From: Veillonella caviae
Lineage (GTDB): Bacteria; Bacillota; Negativicutes; Veillonellales; Veillonellaceae
Direction of reading: 5' to 3'
Assembly: GCF_003992125.1 (NCBI RefSeq)
Contig: NZ_RQUY01000017.1
Location: 1 to 44,200 of the forward strand
DNA: 44,200 nucleotides
A program made the position numbers and the translations under genes. Of this stretch, positions 9,571-16,724 are shown piece after piece. Numbering within the stretch: position 1 is the first letter of the stretch; every line of letters starts with the position of its first letter. The notes beneath the pieces are model-generated. The model was not told where the DNA came from. It did no database searches and worked only from the letters and a program-made list of their open reading frames with translations.

Positions 9571-11733
9571 TCACATCCCTTTCTTATCTTGTAAGGCATT
9601 TAAGATAGCATAACAATTGGCGCGAACAGAAATAAAATCATCCACTCCAGCTTCGCGATAGGTAGGTTCTAAATCCTTCGGTGGTGCGCCAGCAAGGATA
9701 ACCATTGCATGTGGCATAGTTTCTTTAATTTCCTTCGCCAATGGTGGCACTAATTCAGGATATGTTGCATCTGTAGAACAAATAACAACTACATCGGCAC
9801 CACTATCTCGAGCTGCTTGCGCTGCATCAGCCGTCGTTTCAAAACCATCGTTTTTCAATACTTCAAAAGCACCTACTTCAAAGAATCCTGTAGAGAAATC
9901 AGCCCGCGGTTTATGTTGTGGAATAGGCCCCATATTGGCTAAAAATACCTTTACATTATCTTTGGTACGCGTTTTATACTCTTCCGTGCGCATCCTTAGC
10001 GCTTCAAATTGTTCCGTCCAGCGATGTGCAGAAATGGTTTCAATCATTTCCGATGGAATATCTCCAGCATCGAGAGCTTTACGAATTTGACGCATCGTCA
10101 ATCGCGCTTCTGCAGCTTTACTAATAATACCAATGAGCGCCCCTGGTTCAGTAGTACCCGTTTCGAGCGCCGCTTGCACTTCGGCTATCTCTTTTGCATC
10201 AGCACGAGATACAAAAGACTCTATATGCTCTGCCCGTTTTTGACGCAAAGTATCTTGGTTTTCTGCTTTCACATCCAATAATTCTTCCGTCATATTCGCA
10301 TACATATTGTTCCCAACAGCCACATCTTTGCGGTACGCCAGGTTTTTAAAACGCTCTGCCAGCACTTCTTTTACTTGATGTTGCGGATATCCTTCTTTCA
10401 ACGCAGCGATAATACCGCCTTTAGATTCGATTAATTGGAATTCTGCCCAAATTTTATCCGCTAATTCTGCCGCCAATGTTTCTACGTACCACGAGCCGCC
10501 TACTGGGTCTACTGGTTGACGCAACTCAAATTCTGTTTGCAACATGACTTGAATATTTCGAGCAATTCGGCGCGAGAAATCATCGGATTTGCGAATCGGT
10601 TGGTCAAATGGAGATACTTCTAAACTATCAACGCCTCCAACGACACCGGAAAATGCTTGTGTTGTATTACGCAGTAAATTAACATATGGATCGTACACAG
10701 TTTTTGTAAAAGCCGATGTTCTGCCGTGAACATGCACTGCGCGGTCGCTTTCACCAGCACCAAAAGCAGCCATAATACGGGCCCAAATAATTCGAAGGGC
10801 GCGAAGTTTCGCAATTTCCATAAAGAAGTTCGCCCCCAAGGAGAAGGTGAACATCATGGACTGCGCAATCGTATGAATATCTACATGACGTTGCGCTAAT
10901 TGACGAATATAGCAAACTGCAGTGGCCAAAGAATATGCCACTTCTTGTACATCATTAGCACCACCATTAGCATACACATCACCACATACGAGAACAGTGC
11001 GCAAATGTGGTGCATTATCCTTCGCCCACAACACAGTATGCGCCATTTCATCAAAGGCCGTATCAAGTGAAATATGCAAAGCCCCATCCTTAGCCCATAC
11101 GCCAATAGGATCCGCCCCAACGAGCCCTTTTAAATACTTGACCTGTTTTTTCTGTTCTGACAACGTCGCATTCAACATGCCTAACAAAATAGCACTGGAT
11201 GCTCCAGTTTCGATGTACACTGGGTTTTCTTTGATATTAAAACGTTCTACCAATTCACTGCAATCTTGTAACGTTGACAGAGATGTACCTCCAACGCCCA
11301 CTGCGGCGCCTACTTGTACATCTTGGTCGTGCCGAGTTGCCTCATCAAGACGAATATTATGAATGGAACTGCCTTTCACAATTTCATACAAACTGGCATG
11401 ATTAGCATCCTTCGGTAACGATTCCTCTACATATTGAGATACTCCCCAAGATTCTTGGATATAACCACTCGCCTTAGTACCACGCATAAATTCACCAGCT
11501 CCAGGGTACACCCCCTTTGGAATGGCTTCTTGATGTTGTTTTGGCGTATAAATCGGCTGCAATGTGATGCCTTCGTAAGTTTTGGTGAACATTTTCTTAT
11601 TAAAATCGCCACCCTTTAAGGCTTTTACTACCTCTTCCTGCCACTTCTCATAGGTCGGTTTCTCAAACTCGTCAAACGACACCGGCTCCAACATTTGGGT
11701 CTCCGATGCATTTGAGTTCATTACGTCAGACAT
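9571..11733 (-). CDS. mutA: Methylmalonyl-CoA mutase small (beta) subunit
   Basis: The non-catalytic partner of the heterodimeric mutase, 720 residues. It shares the barrel fold with MutB ([17 protein letters not shown] region), but the C-terminal domain has [13 protein letters not shown] where MutB has the cobalamin-ligating DxHxxG, so it cannot bind B12 in the usual way, as known for this subunit. The start ATG at 11731-11733 follows AAAAGGAGG by 6-7 bases. It is the first large gene of the operon and overlaps by 8 bases the end of a small ORF at 11726-11899. A cobalamin riboswitch and terminator lie upstream. Confidence 0.97.
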   Translation of the reverse strand: MSDVMNSNASETQMLEPVSFDEFEKPTYEKWQEEVVKALKGGDFNKKMFTKTYEGITLQPIYTPKQHQEAIPKGVYPGAGEFMRGTKASGYIQESWGVSQYVEESLPKDANHASLYEIVKGSSIHNIRLDEATRHDQDVQVGAAVGVGGTSLSTLQDCSELVERFNIKENPVYIETGASSAILLGMLNATLSEQKKQVKYLKGLVGADPIGVWAKDGALHISLDTAFDEMAHTVLWAKDNAPHLRTVLVCGDVYANGGANDVQEVAYSLATAVCYIRQLAQRHVDIHTIAQSMMFTFSLGANFFMEIAKLRALRIIWARIMAAFGAGESDRAVHVHGRTSAFTKTVYDPYVNLLRNTTQAFSGVVGGVDSLEVSPFDQPIRKSDDFSRRIARNIQVMLQTEFELRQPVDPVGGSWYVETLAAELADKIWAEFQLIESKGGIIAALKEGYPQHQVKEVLAERFKNLAYRKDVAVGNNMYANMTEELLDVKAENQDTLRQKRAEHIESFVSRADAKEIAEVQAALETGTTEPGALIGIISKAAEARLTMRQIRKALDAGDIPSEMIETISAHRWTEQFEALRMRTEEYKTRTKDNVKVFLANMGPIPQHKPRADFSTGFFEVGAFEVLKNDGFETTADAAQAARDSGADVVVICSTDATYPELVPPLAKEIKETMPHAMVILAGAPPKDLEPTYREAGVDDFISVRANCYAILNALQDKKGM

Positions 11734-11899
11734 ATATGTGCCTCCTTTTCAACTCGAAACCATACGAATGGAACACCGTCACCGCTGCACTACAATTACG
11801 TTCTATGCCTTCTATGAAAGCTACGCTTCTATCATGCCATGCATATACATCATCATCACGATAAAAAGGACTGCGCCACTCAGTTTCTAGTAAACCCAT
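11726..11899 (-). CDS. 57-residue small ORF overlapping the start of mutA
   Basis: Starting ATG at 11897-11899 just after the leader terminator, the frame runs 57 codons and stops at TGA (11726-11728) inside the mutA start (ATGTCTGA). The peptide begins MGLLETEWRSPFYRDDDVYA and ends with a basic KRRHIYV. It has no signal peptide or membrane segment and is not a family I recognise. Support for being real: it fills the space between terminator and mutA exactly, stays open throughout, has ordinary amino-acid composition and an overlap typical of coupled genes. Against: only a weak GAGATA ribosome site. GGTTTACTAG just after its start can pair with CTGGTAAACC upstream of the terminator hairpin. 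Confidence 0.55.
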   Translation of the reverse strand: MGLLETEWRSPFYRDDDVYAWHDRSVAFIEGIERNCSAAVTVFHSYGFELKRRHIYV

Positions 11900-11913
11900 T
11901 ATCTCATTTAAAT

Positions 11914-11937
11914 AAAAAAACGTGCTTTACGCACGTT
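11914..11937 (-). terminator. Intrinsic terminator in the mutA leader
   Basis: Minus strand: AACGTGC-GTAAA-GCACGTT followed by TTTTTTT. It lies about 90 bases after the cobalamin aptamer with no gene between, so it is very likely the riboswitch expression platform. Confidence 0.85.
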
Positions 11938-12028
11938 AGGTTTACCAGTTGAAAGGTATGCCAAAACACTGAGAAAACATACCATCAATCCCCTTCCTAT
12001 CGCTCGTAGGTACATACGGTGATTATTA

Positions 12029-12178
12029 AATAGGCAGTTCTCCTGGCTCGGGGTCATAACCTCTCGCTTTCGCCTTCCCAGATTGCTCCAGTGACATTAT
12101 GAAAGCAGGCTCATCCTTACAGTGGCGGGACCGCATCGGCTTGTACCGATTTCTCTATTAAGTCTTGCGACACCTATT
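12029..12178 (-). ncRNA. Cobalamin riboswitch controlling mutA-mutB-meaB
   Basis: Minus strand shows the aptamer landmarks in order: GGTGTCGCAAGAC near the 5' end, CGGTCCCGCCACTGTAAGG (the B12-box neighbourhood), GAGCCTGCTTTCAT, GGGAAGG-CGAAAGCGAGAGG and the 3' strand AGCCAGGAGAACTGCC. Closing stem AATAG (12174-12178 complement) pairs with CTATT (12029-12033 complement). It is followed by a terminator and then the small ORF and mutA. Most such riboswitches switch off B12 synthesis or uptake genes; here the controlled enzyme itself needs B12, so either an ON switch or unusual logic is expected. Confidence 0.92.
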
Positions 12179-12256
12179 CTCTATATTCGCTGTTCTATGT
12201 TCAATATAGTGGAAAATTATGCGGTAGGTCAATGGATATAACTGAATATCATACAC

Positions 12257-12397
12257 ATAGGAATTAAAGTTATACGTTTTGGGTAATGATAGAACACACC
12301 CCTAAAAATTCAGGAGGCCTTATTCCCTGCGGGGGCCAATTCATTTTTAGGGGTGTGTTCTATCATTTCAATCAACTATAGTAATATTAATTCCTAT
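12257..12397. terminator. Strong hairpin with flanking inverted repeats, non-coding
   Basis: A perfect 25-bp stem (12285-12309 with 12343-12367; AGAACACACCCCTAAAAAT and its complement) has a GC-rich inner part GGCC...GGCC. It is bracketed by 11-bp arms ATAGGAATTAA (12257-12267) and TTAATTCCTAT (12387-12397); TTAATTCCTAT recurs at 12493-12503. It lies between the mutase leader and the adhesin 3' end. The gap 12179-12618 holds otherwise only the adhesin terminator. Confidence 0.6.
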
Positions 12398-12550
12398 TTA
12401 TATAATTTTTAAGGGTAAATTAGAGAAAAACCACAGCAAGGGGAATTCATTTTGGGCGCAGTATTCATTCACCGCATTCATCAGTATTAGTGTTAATTCC
12501 TATATATATGGTATTCAAAGTGATGTTCATTTGCCCGCAAATTTTCTGTA

Positions 12551-12589
12551 AAAAACAGGCTGTATCCGTTTAGGTTACAGCCTGTTTTT
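12551..12589 (-). terminator. Terminator of the adhesin gene
   Basis: AAAAACAGGCTGTA and TACAGCCTGTTTTT form a perfect 14-bp stem with an 11-base loop, about 30 bases past the adhesin stop, with T-runs for either direction. Confidence 0.85.
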
Positions 12590-12618
12590 ATCAGTTACTA
12601 ACGATATGTATTAGTCAT

Positions 12619-15600
12619 TTATTTGTTATTAGAGATTAACCCACCGTATACATCACGGGTCTGTTTGTCTTCGCTATTCACGCGAATGCGTTCAACTTTG
12701 TAACGGTCATTTTCATCACCATGAACACGGTCTACACGGAATCGATCTGCTTGTTGTACGGCTTGCATTTCTGGTTCAAACTCGTTAGTCATACGAGCCA
12801 TATTGCCATCGATAGGTGCACCATTTTGCAATGCACGATACATAACAGCGGCAAATTCATAACGAGTCATGGTACGATCACCTTTGAACTCTCCATCTGG
12901 GTAACCTACAAGAAGACCTTTTTTCGCCAAATCCTCTACATAATCATATGCCCAATGATTTTCAGGTACATCTGGGAATTCTACATTAACTTGTGCATAA
13001 TTAGTACTTACACTAACAGTATTGTTCGCCAAACGAGATTCTAATTGTGCTAATCGAGCTTGCAATGATTCGATTTCTTTCGCCATAGCTACACGAGAAC
13101 GAGATACACCGCTAGATTGCCCCACATTAAAGCTTAAACCTGCAGACAACATATTTTCACCATTGCCCATAGTAGAAGCTACATTTAACATCATATCTTC
13201 ATTAGGACGGTAAAATGCACCTAAAGCCACCGCATTAGCATTGCTATAATTACCATAACCAACGGCAAAATTCCATTTATCATCAGGATTAAAGTCAAGT
13301 GGATGTAAACCTGCCAATGCAGCAGCACCAGCACCAACCTTATTAACACGAGAGTCTAAATTGTTAATACGTTGCCCTAAATTGTTAATACCTTGTCCCA
13401 TATTATTAATATTTGTTGTATTATTATTAACTTGATTTTTAATATCATCAGACACAGCAATAGTATAGTTATTATTACCATCATTATTAACAGTGACAGA
13501 ATTATCTGCTGCAGTAATCGACGTACCTTTAGCAGATACAGTATAAGTTGTTTTGTTGCCATCCGTCGTAGATGTAACTGTCACATTATTGCCTGCCTCT
13601 ACTTCTACATCTTTGATGTTATCAAGACGTTGCTCAATAGTATTAATATTCGTTGTATTATTATTAACTTGATTTTTAATATTATCAGACACGGCGATAG
13701 TATAGTTATTGTTGCCATCATTATTAACAGTAACAGAATTATCTGCTGCAGAAATCGACGTACCTTTAGCAGATACAGTATAAGTTGTTTTGTTACCATC
13801 CGTTTTAGATGTAACTGTCACATTATTGCCTGCCTCTACTTCTACATCTTTGATGTTATCAAGACGTTGCTCTATAGTATTAATATTCGTTGTATTATTA
13901 TTAACTTGATTTTTAATATCATCAGACACAGCGATAGTATAGTTATTATTGCCATCATTATTAACAGTAACAGAATTATCCCCTGCAGCAATCGAAGTGC
14001 CTTTAGCAGATACAGTATAAGTCGTTTTATTTCCATCCGTTGTAGATGTAACTGTCACATTATCGCCTGCCGCTACTTCTACATCTTTGATGTTATCGAG
14101 ACGTTGCTCAATAGTATTAATATTCGTTGTATTATTATTAATTTGATTTTTAATATCATCAGATACAGCAATAGTATAGTTATTATTACCATCATTATTA
14201 ACAATGACAGAATTATCCGCTGCAGAAATCGAAGTACCTTTAGCAGCTACAGTATAAGTCGTTTTATTTCCATCCGTTGTAGATGTAACTGTCACATTAT
14301 TGCCTGCCGCTACTTCTACATCTTTGATAGTATTAGCAACCGCTTTTAGTTGAGAAACATTGACTGCATCACTATCCTCTGAACCAGCTGCTACATTTGT
14401 AATTTGTCTTGTTTGCCCATCTACGCCAACAGATACAGCCCCTTGTCCCCCTTGTACAGTAGCCACGATAGCCGCTTTATCAGCAGCAGACGAATTGTCC
14501 ATAGCATACACTTGATTTGCTGCTGCAGTGGCAGAAGCAGATGTACTCACCCCTGTAAGAGCAGCACGATTAGCTACGCTTTCAGAACCCAAAGCAACAC
14601 CGCCAGATACCACAGCTGTAGCAAGCGTACCAATACCTACACTATCGCTAGCATTCGCTAATGTATCAGTACCCAAAGCGATAGAACGATCGCCAGATGC
14701 GGCCCATTGATCCAATTCAGTAGCATGTGCAGATTGTGCATTTCCTTGTGTATACCATGTTTTAACAGCACCTGTAGACGTACCAATGGCAATAGCATTA
14801 GCACCGCTAGCACCAGCACCCCAACCAACAGCAATGGATTTATCTGCCGTAGCAGCAGAGCCAGAGCCAATTGCATTCGATTGATTTCCCAATGCTTCAG
14901 CACCATTGCCAAGAGCAGTGGAATTCTTACCCGATGCATAACTATGTGTACCCACAGCACTAGATGCATAGCCCATTGCCTTTGCATCATCACCTAGTGC
15001 AGAAGCTTGGCTATTCAATGCATAAGCTTGGTACCCCAACGCAGAGGCACCCCACCCAGCAGCATGTGAATTAGTACCTACCGCTACTTGTGCAGAGCCT
15101 GTCATAGAAGTATCTACTGTATCAATAGGATAACCATCAATGGTGTAGTTACTAATTAAATTCGTTAAGCTAGTTGCATCAGCAGCAATATTTTCTGCAT
15201 CATAGGTTTTAGAATTAGAGCCAATCGCCATAGAAGTACCTCCATTGGCTACTGCAGTTTTACCAATGGCAACATTATTAAGCCCAGACGCAACAGATTG
15301 ATACCCCATAGAGATAGCTGATTGACCACTTGCATTACCACCGATGCCGATAGCATTATCTGCACCTGCTACACCACCATTACCGACAGCAATAGATCTG
15401 TATCCGCTAGCATTAGAACCTACCCCAACAGCTGTAGAACTACGACCAGATGCATTAGAACTAATGCCAGCTGCAAAACTATCACGACCTGAAGCCTTCG
15501 TATTAATCCCTACCGCCACAGAAGCACTGCCTGTAGCAGTAGGTTTAACACCTTCAGGATTTACAGCAATATAATCAGAACTAGCAGCCTGTACACCACT

Positions 15601-15654
15601 CGATAAACAAGCCAATGTAACGGCTAAGACCAAATGTTTTCCATGTAATTTCAT
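12619..15654 (-). CDS. Trimeric autotransporter adhesin with C-terminal SLH domain
   Basis: A 1011-residue surface adhesin. Residues 1-23 are a signal peptide ending VQA. The head (about 30-420) is built from YadA/Hep-Hag repeats such as SVAVGINTKASGRDSFAAG. A stalk of four near-identical 79-residue units (about 440-755; each starts IKDVEVAAGNNVTVTS and ends NTIEQRLDN) follows. The YadA anchor (about 763-849, NKVGAGAAALAGLHPLDF) forms the outer-membrane barrel. After it come a short coiled coil (EIESLQARLAQLESRLA) and one SLH domain (about 893-944, FPDVPENHWAYDYVEDLAKK), then a charged tail. In Negativicutes SLH domains bind polyamine-modified peptidoglycan, so the barrel is probably tethered to the wall from the periplasm. 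Expected role: attachment to host or to other oral bacteria. No clear ribosome site was resolved beyond GGGAGTGTACT before the ATG. Confidence 0.93.
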   Translation of the reverse strand: MKLHGKHLVLAVTLACLSSGVQAASSDYIAVNPEGVKPTATGSASVAVGINTKASGRDSFAAGISSNASGRSSTAVGVGSNASGYRSIAVGNGGVAGADNAIGIGGNASGQSAISMGYQSVASGLNNVAIGKTAVANGGTSMAIGSNSKTYDAENIAADATSLTNLISNYTIDGYPIDTVDTSMTGSAQVAVGTNSHAAGWGASALGYQAYALNSQASALGDDAKAMGYASSAVGTHSYASGKNSTALGNGAEALGNQSNAIGSGSAATADKSIAVGWGAGASGANAIAIGTSTGAVKTWYTQGNAQSAHATELDQWAASGDRSIALGTDTLANASDSVGIGTLATAVVSGGVALGSESVANRAALTGVSTSASATAAANQVYAMDNSSAADKAAIVATVQGGQGAVSVGVDGQTRQITNVAAGSEDSDAVNVSQLKAVANTIKDVEVAAGNNVTVTSTTDGNKTTYTVAAKGTSISAADNSVIVNNDGNNNYTIAVSDDIKNQINNNTTNINTIEQRLDNIKDVEVAAGDNVTVTSTTDGNKTTYTVSAKGTSIAAGDNSVTVNNDGNNNYTIAVSDDIKNQVNNNTTNINTIEQRLDNIKDVEVEAGNNVTVTSKTDGNKTTYTVSAKGTSISAADNSVTVNNDGNNNYTIAVSDNIKNQVNNNTTNINTIEQRLDNIKDVEVEAGNNVTVTSTTDGNKTTYTVSAKGTSITAADNSVTVNNDGNNNYTIAVSDDIKNQVNNNTTNINNMGQGINNLGQRINNLDSRVNKVGAGAAALAGLHPLDFNPDDKWNFAVGYGNYSNANAVALGAFYRPNEDMMLNVASTMGNGENMLSAGLSFNVGQSSGVSRSRVAMAKEIESLQARLAQLESRLANNTVSVSTNYAQVNVEFPDVPENHWAYDYVEDLAKKGLLVGYPDGEFKGDRTMTRYEFAAVMYRALQNGAPIDGNMARMTNEFEPEMQAVQQADRFRVDRVHGDENDRYKVERIRVNSEDKQTRDVYGGLISNNK
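13390..14337 (-). repeat. Four 237-bp tandem repeats in the adhesin stalk
   Basis: The string CATCTTTGATGTT or its close variant starts at 13608, 13845 and 14082 and a diverging copy at 14319, each exactly 237 bases apart (79 codons, frame-preserving). Units differ by a few substitutions. Copy number could change by recombination and alter stalk length. Confidence 0.9.
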
Positions 15655-15771
15655 AGTACACTCCCAAATATATTAATTATGATAAATATATTAATGCAAC
15701 AAATAATCTTCATTTTACTCTCACTATTTTGAGATCTTCATTATTATACTATAAATTTCAGAAATATAAAA

Positions 15772-15811
15772 ATGCCTAATATATATATATATATATATAT
15801 ATATTAGGCAT
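15772..15811 (-). terminator. Palindromic TA-repeat terminator of the TPR lipoprotein gene
   Basis: ATGCCTAAT and ATTAGGCAT enclose an uninterrupted run of about eleven TA pairs, so the 40 bases are a perfect palindrome; T-rich sequence follows on the minus strand. The TA run may vary in length. Upstream region of the adhesin (15655-15770) is AT-rich with no clear site. Confidence 0.65.
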
Positions 15812-15844
15812 AACTATTAAAAAAATAGCATAATAAAAATTTGT

Positions 15845-16453
15845 TTATGGAAGAACTAAAGATTTAAATACAGAGTTTTCATGAAATCGCTCAAAATGAT
15901 CTTGTTCAGCTGCTACCACTTTCACAGATGAATCTATTTTGATAGCCTTCGCTAACCATTCAAGCGCCTTATCATCATCACCTTGGTCAGCATAAATAGT
16001 GGCGATACCATAAATAGACCAGGTGTTGTTTGGATCTTTAGTTAACACCTTTTCAAACCACTGTTTCGACTCCTCTAATTGCCCCGCCAGTTTATAGACC
16101 ATAGCCATATTATAGTAATTGGCTACATTATTAGGATCTAGCTGGTACGATGTCTTTGTATCAACTAGACCTTGTTCTATCTCGCCATTAAGGGCCCTTG
16201 CGAATCCGCGAATAGAATAAGCCTCGGCACTATTAGGATCAGATGCTATTGCGTTGTTTGCGGCATCAATGGCTTTGTCATAATCGCCATTTGATAAAAA
16301 TTGTTTCGCATTCTCAAGGTCATTATTAATAGTTTTGTTCGCACTATGGTTTGTACGTCCCACTGAATTCGCAGACTCATTTGAATTCACATCTAAACCA
16401 TGTCCACAACCAGAAAAGACCAGTAATACTATTACAATAATTAAATACTTCAT
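15845..16453 (-). CDS. TPR-repeat lipoprotein
   Basis: A 202-residue lipoprotein: MKYLIIVIVLLVFSGC is a signal peptide with a lipobox (Cys at 16), followed by an Asn/Ser-rich linker. From about residue 55 there are three to four tetratricopeptide repeats (e.g. AKQFLSNGDYDKAIDAANNAI, AEAYSIRGFARALNGEIEQG, ANYYNMAMVYKLAGQLEESK, WSIYGIATIYADQGDDDKAL). TPR lipoproteins often scaffold envelope assembly complexes; the partner is unknown. The ATG at 16451-16453 gives the signal peptide directly after the start; its ribosome site (GGTAGG) is weak. Upstream lies an array of 21-bp repeats. Confidence 0.8.
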   Translation of the reverse strand: MKYLIIVIVLLVFSGCGHGLDVNSNESANSVGRTNHSANKTINNDLENAKQFLSNGDYDKAIDAANNAIASDPNSAEAYSIRGFARALNGEIEQGLVDTKTSYQLDPNNVANYYNMAMVYKLAGQLEESKQWFEKVLTKDPNNTWSIYGIATIYADQGDDDKALEWLAKAIKIDSSVKVVAAEQDHFERFHENSVFKSLVLP

Positions 16454-16470
16454 AAACCTACCTACCATAA

Positions 16471-16604
16471 CTATTGACTCAACAATAATATCCATTGACT
16501 AAACACTAATACCCATTTAACCATTGGCTCAACAATGATAGCCATTAACTAAACACTAACAGTCATTAACCCAATACTAATAACCATTGACTCAAGAATA
16601 AGAA
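16471..16604. repeat. Array of six 21-bp degenerate tandem repeats
   Basis: Six units of exactly 21 bases start at 16471, 16492, 16521, 16542, 16563 and 16584, with a partial 8-base unit at 16513-16520. Consensus begins CCATTGACTCAACAATAAT. Units 1, 3 and 6 read GACTCAA or GGCTCAA, units 2 and 4 read ACTAAACACTAA, so two subtypes alternate. It lies directly upstream of the TPR lipoprotein and has two-helical-turn spacing, as expected of an operator array, though it may be a simple minisatellite. Confidence 0.8.
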
Positions 16605-16617
16605 TAAAAAATAAAGC

Positions 16618-16650
16618 AAAAAAAGGACGAGTTATAGCTCATCCTTTTTT
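16618..16650 (-). terminator. Terminator of the D-lactate dehydrogenase-type gene
   Basis: Minus strand AAAAAAGGATGAG-CTATAA-CTCGTCC followed by TTTTTTT; stem of 8 bp including a wobble, about 75 bases beyond the stop. Confidence 0.75.
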
Positions 16651-16724
16651 ATTAATTTGTGGGAATATTTCCAATCCTCTACTACTGTATTTAGCATAAC
16701 ACATGTCTAGGAAAAGTAAATCCT

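Noticed and set aside
13390-14337. Regular repeats that could be taken for a CRISPR array
   Set aside because: Units are 237 bases, in frame and nearly identical throughout, with no spacers.
13393-14349. A long plus-strand open frame of 318 codons across the adhesin stalk
   Set aside because: It is the shadow of the 237-bp tandem repeats of the real minus-strand gene; the peptide is low-complexity Ile/Arg/Cys-rich and has no ribosome site.
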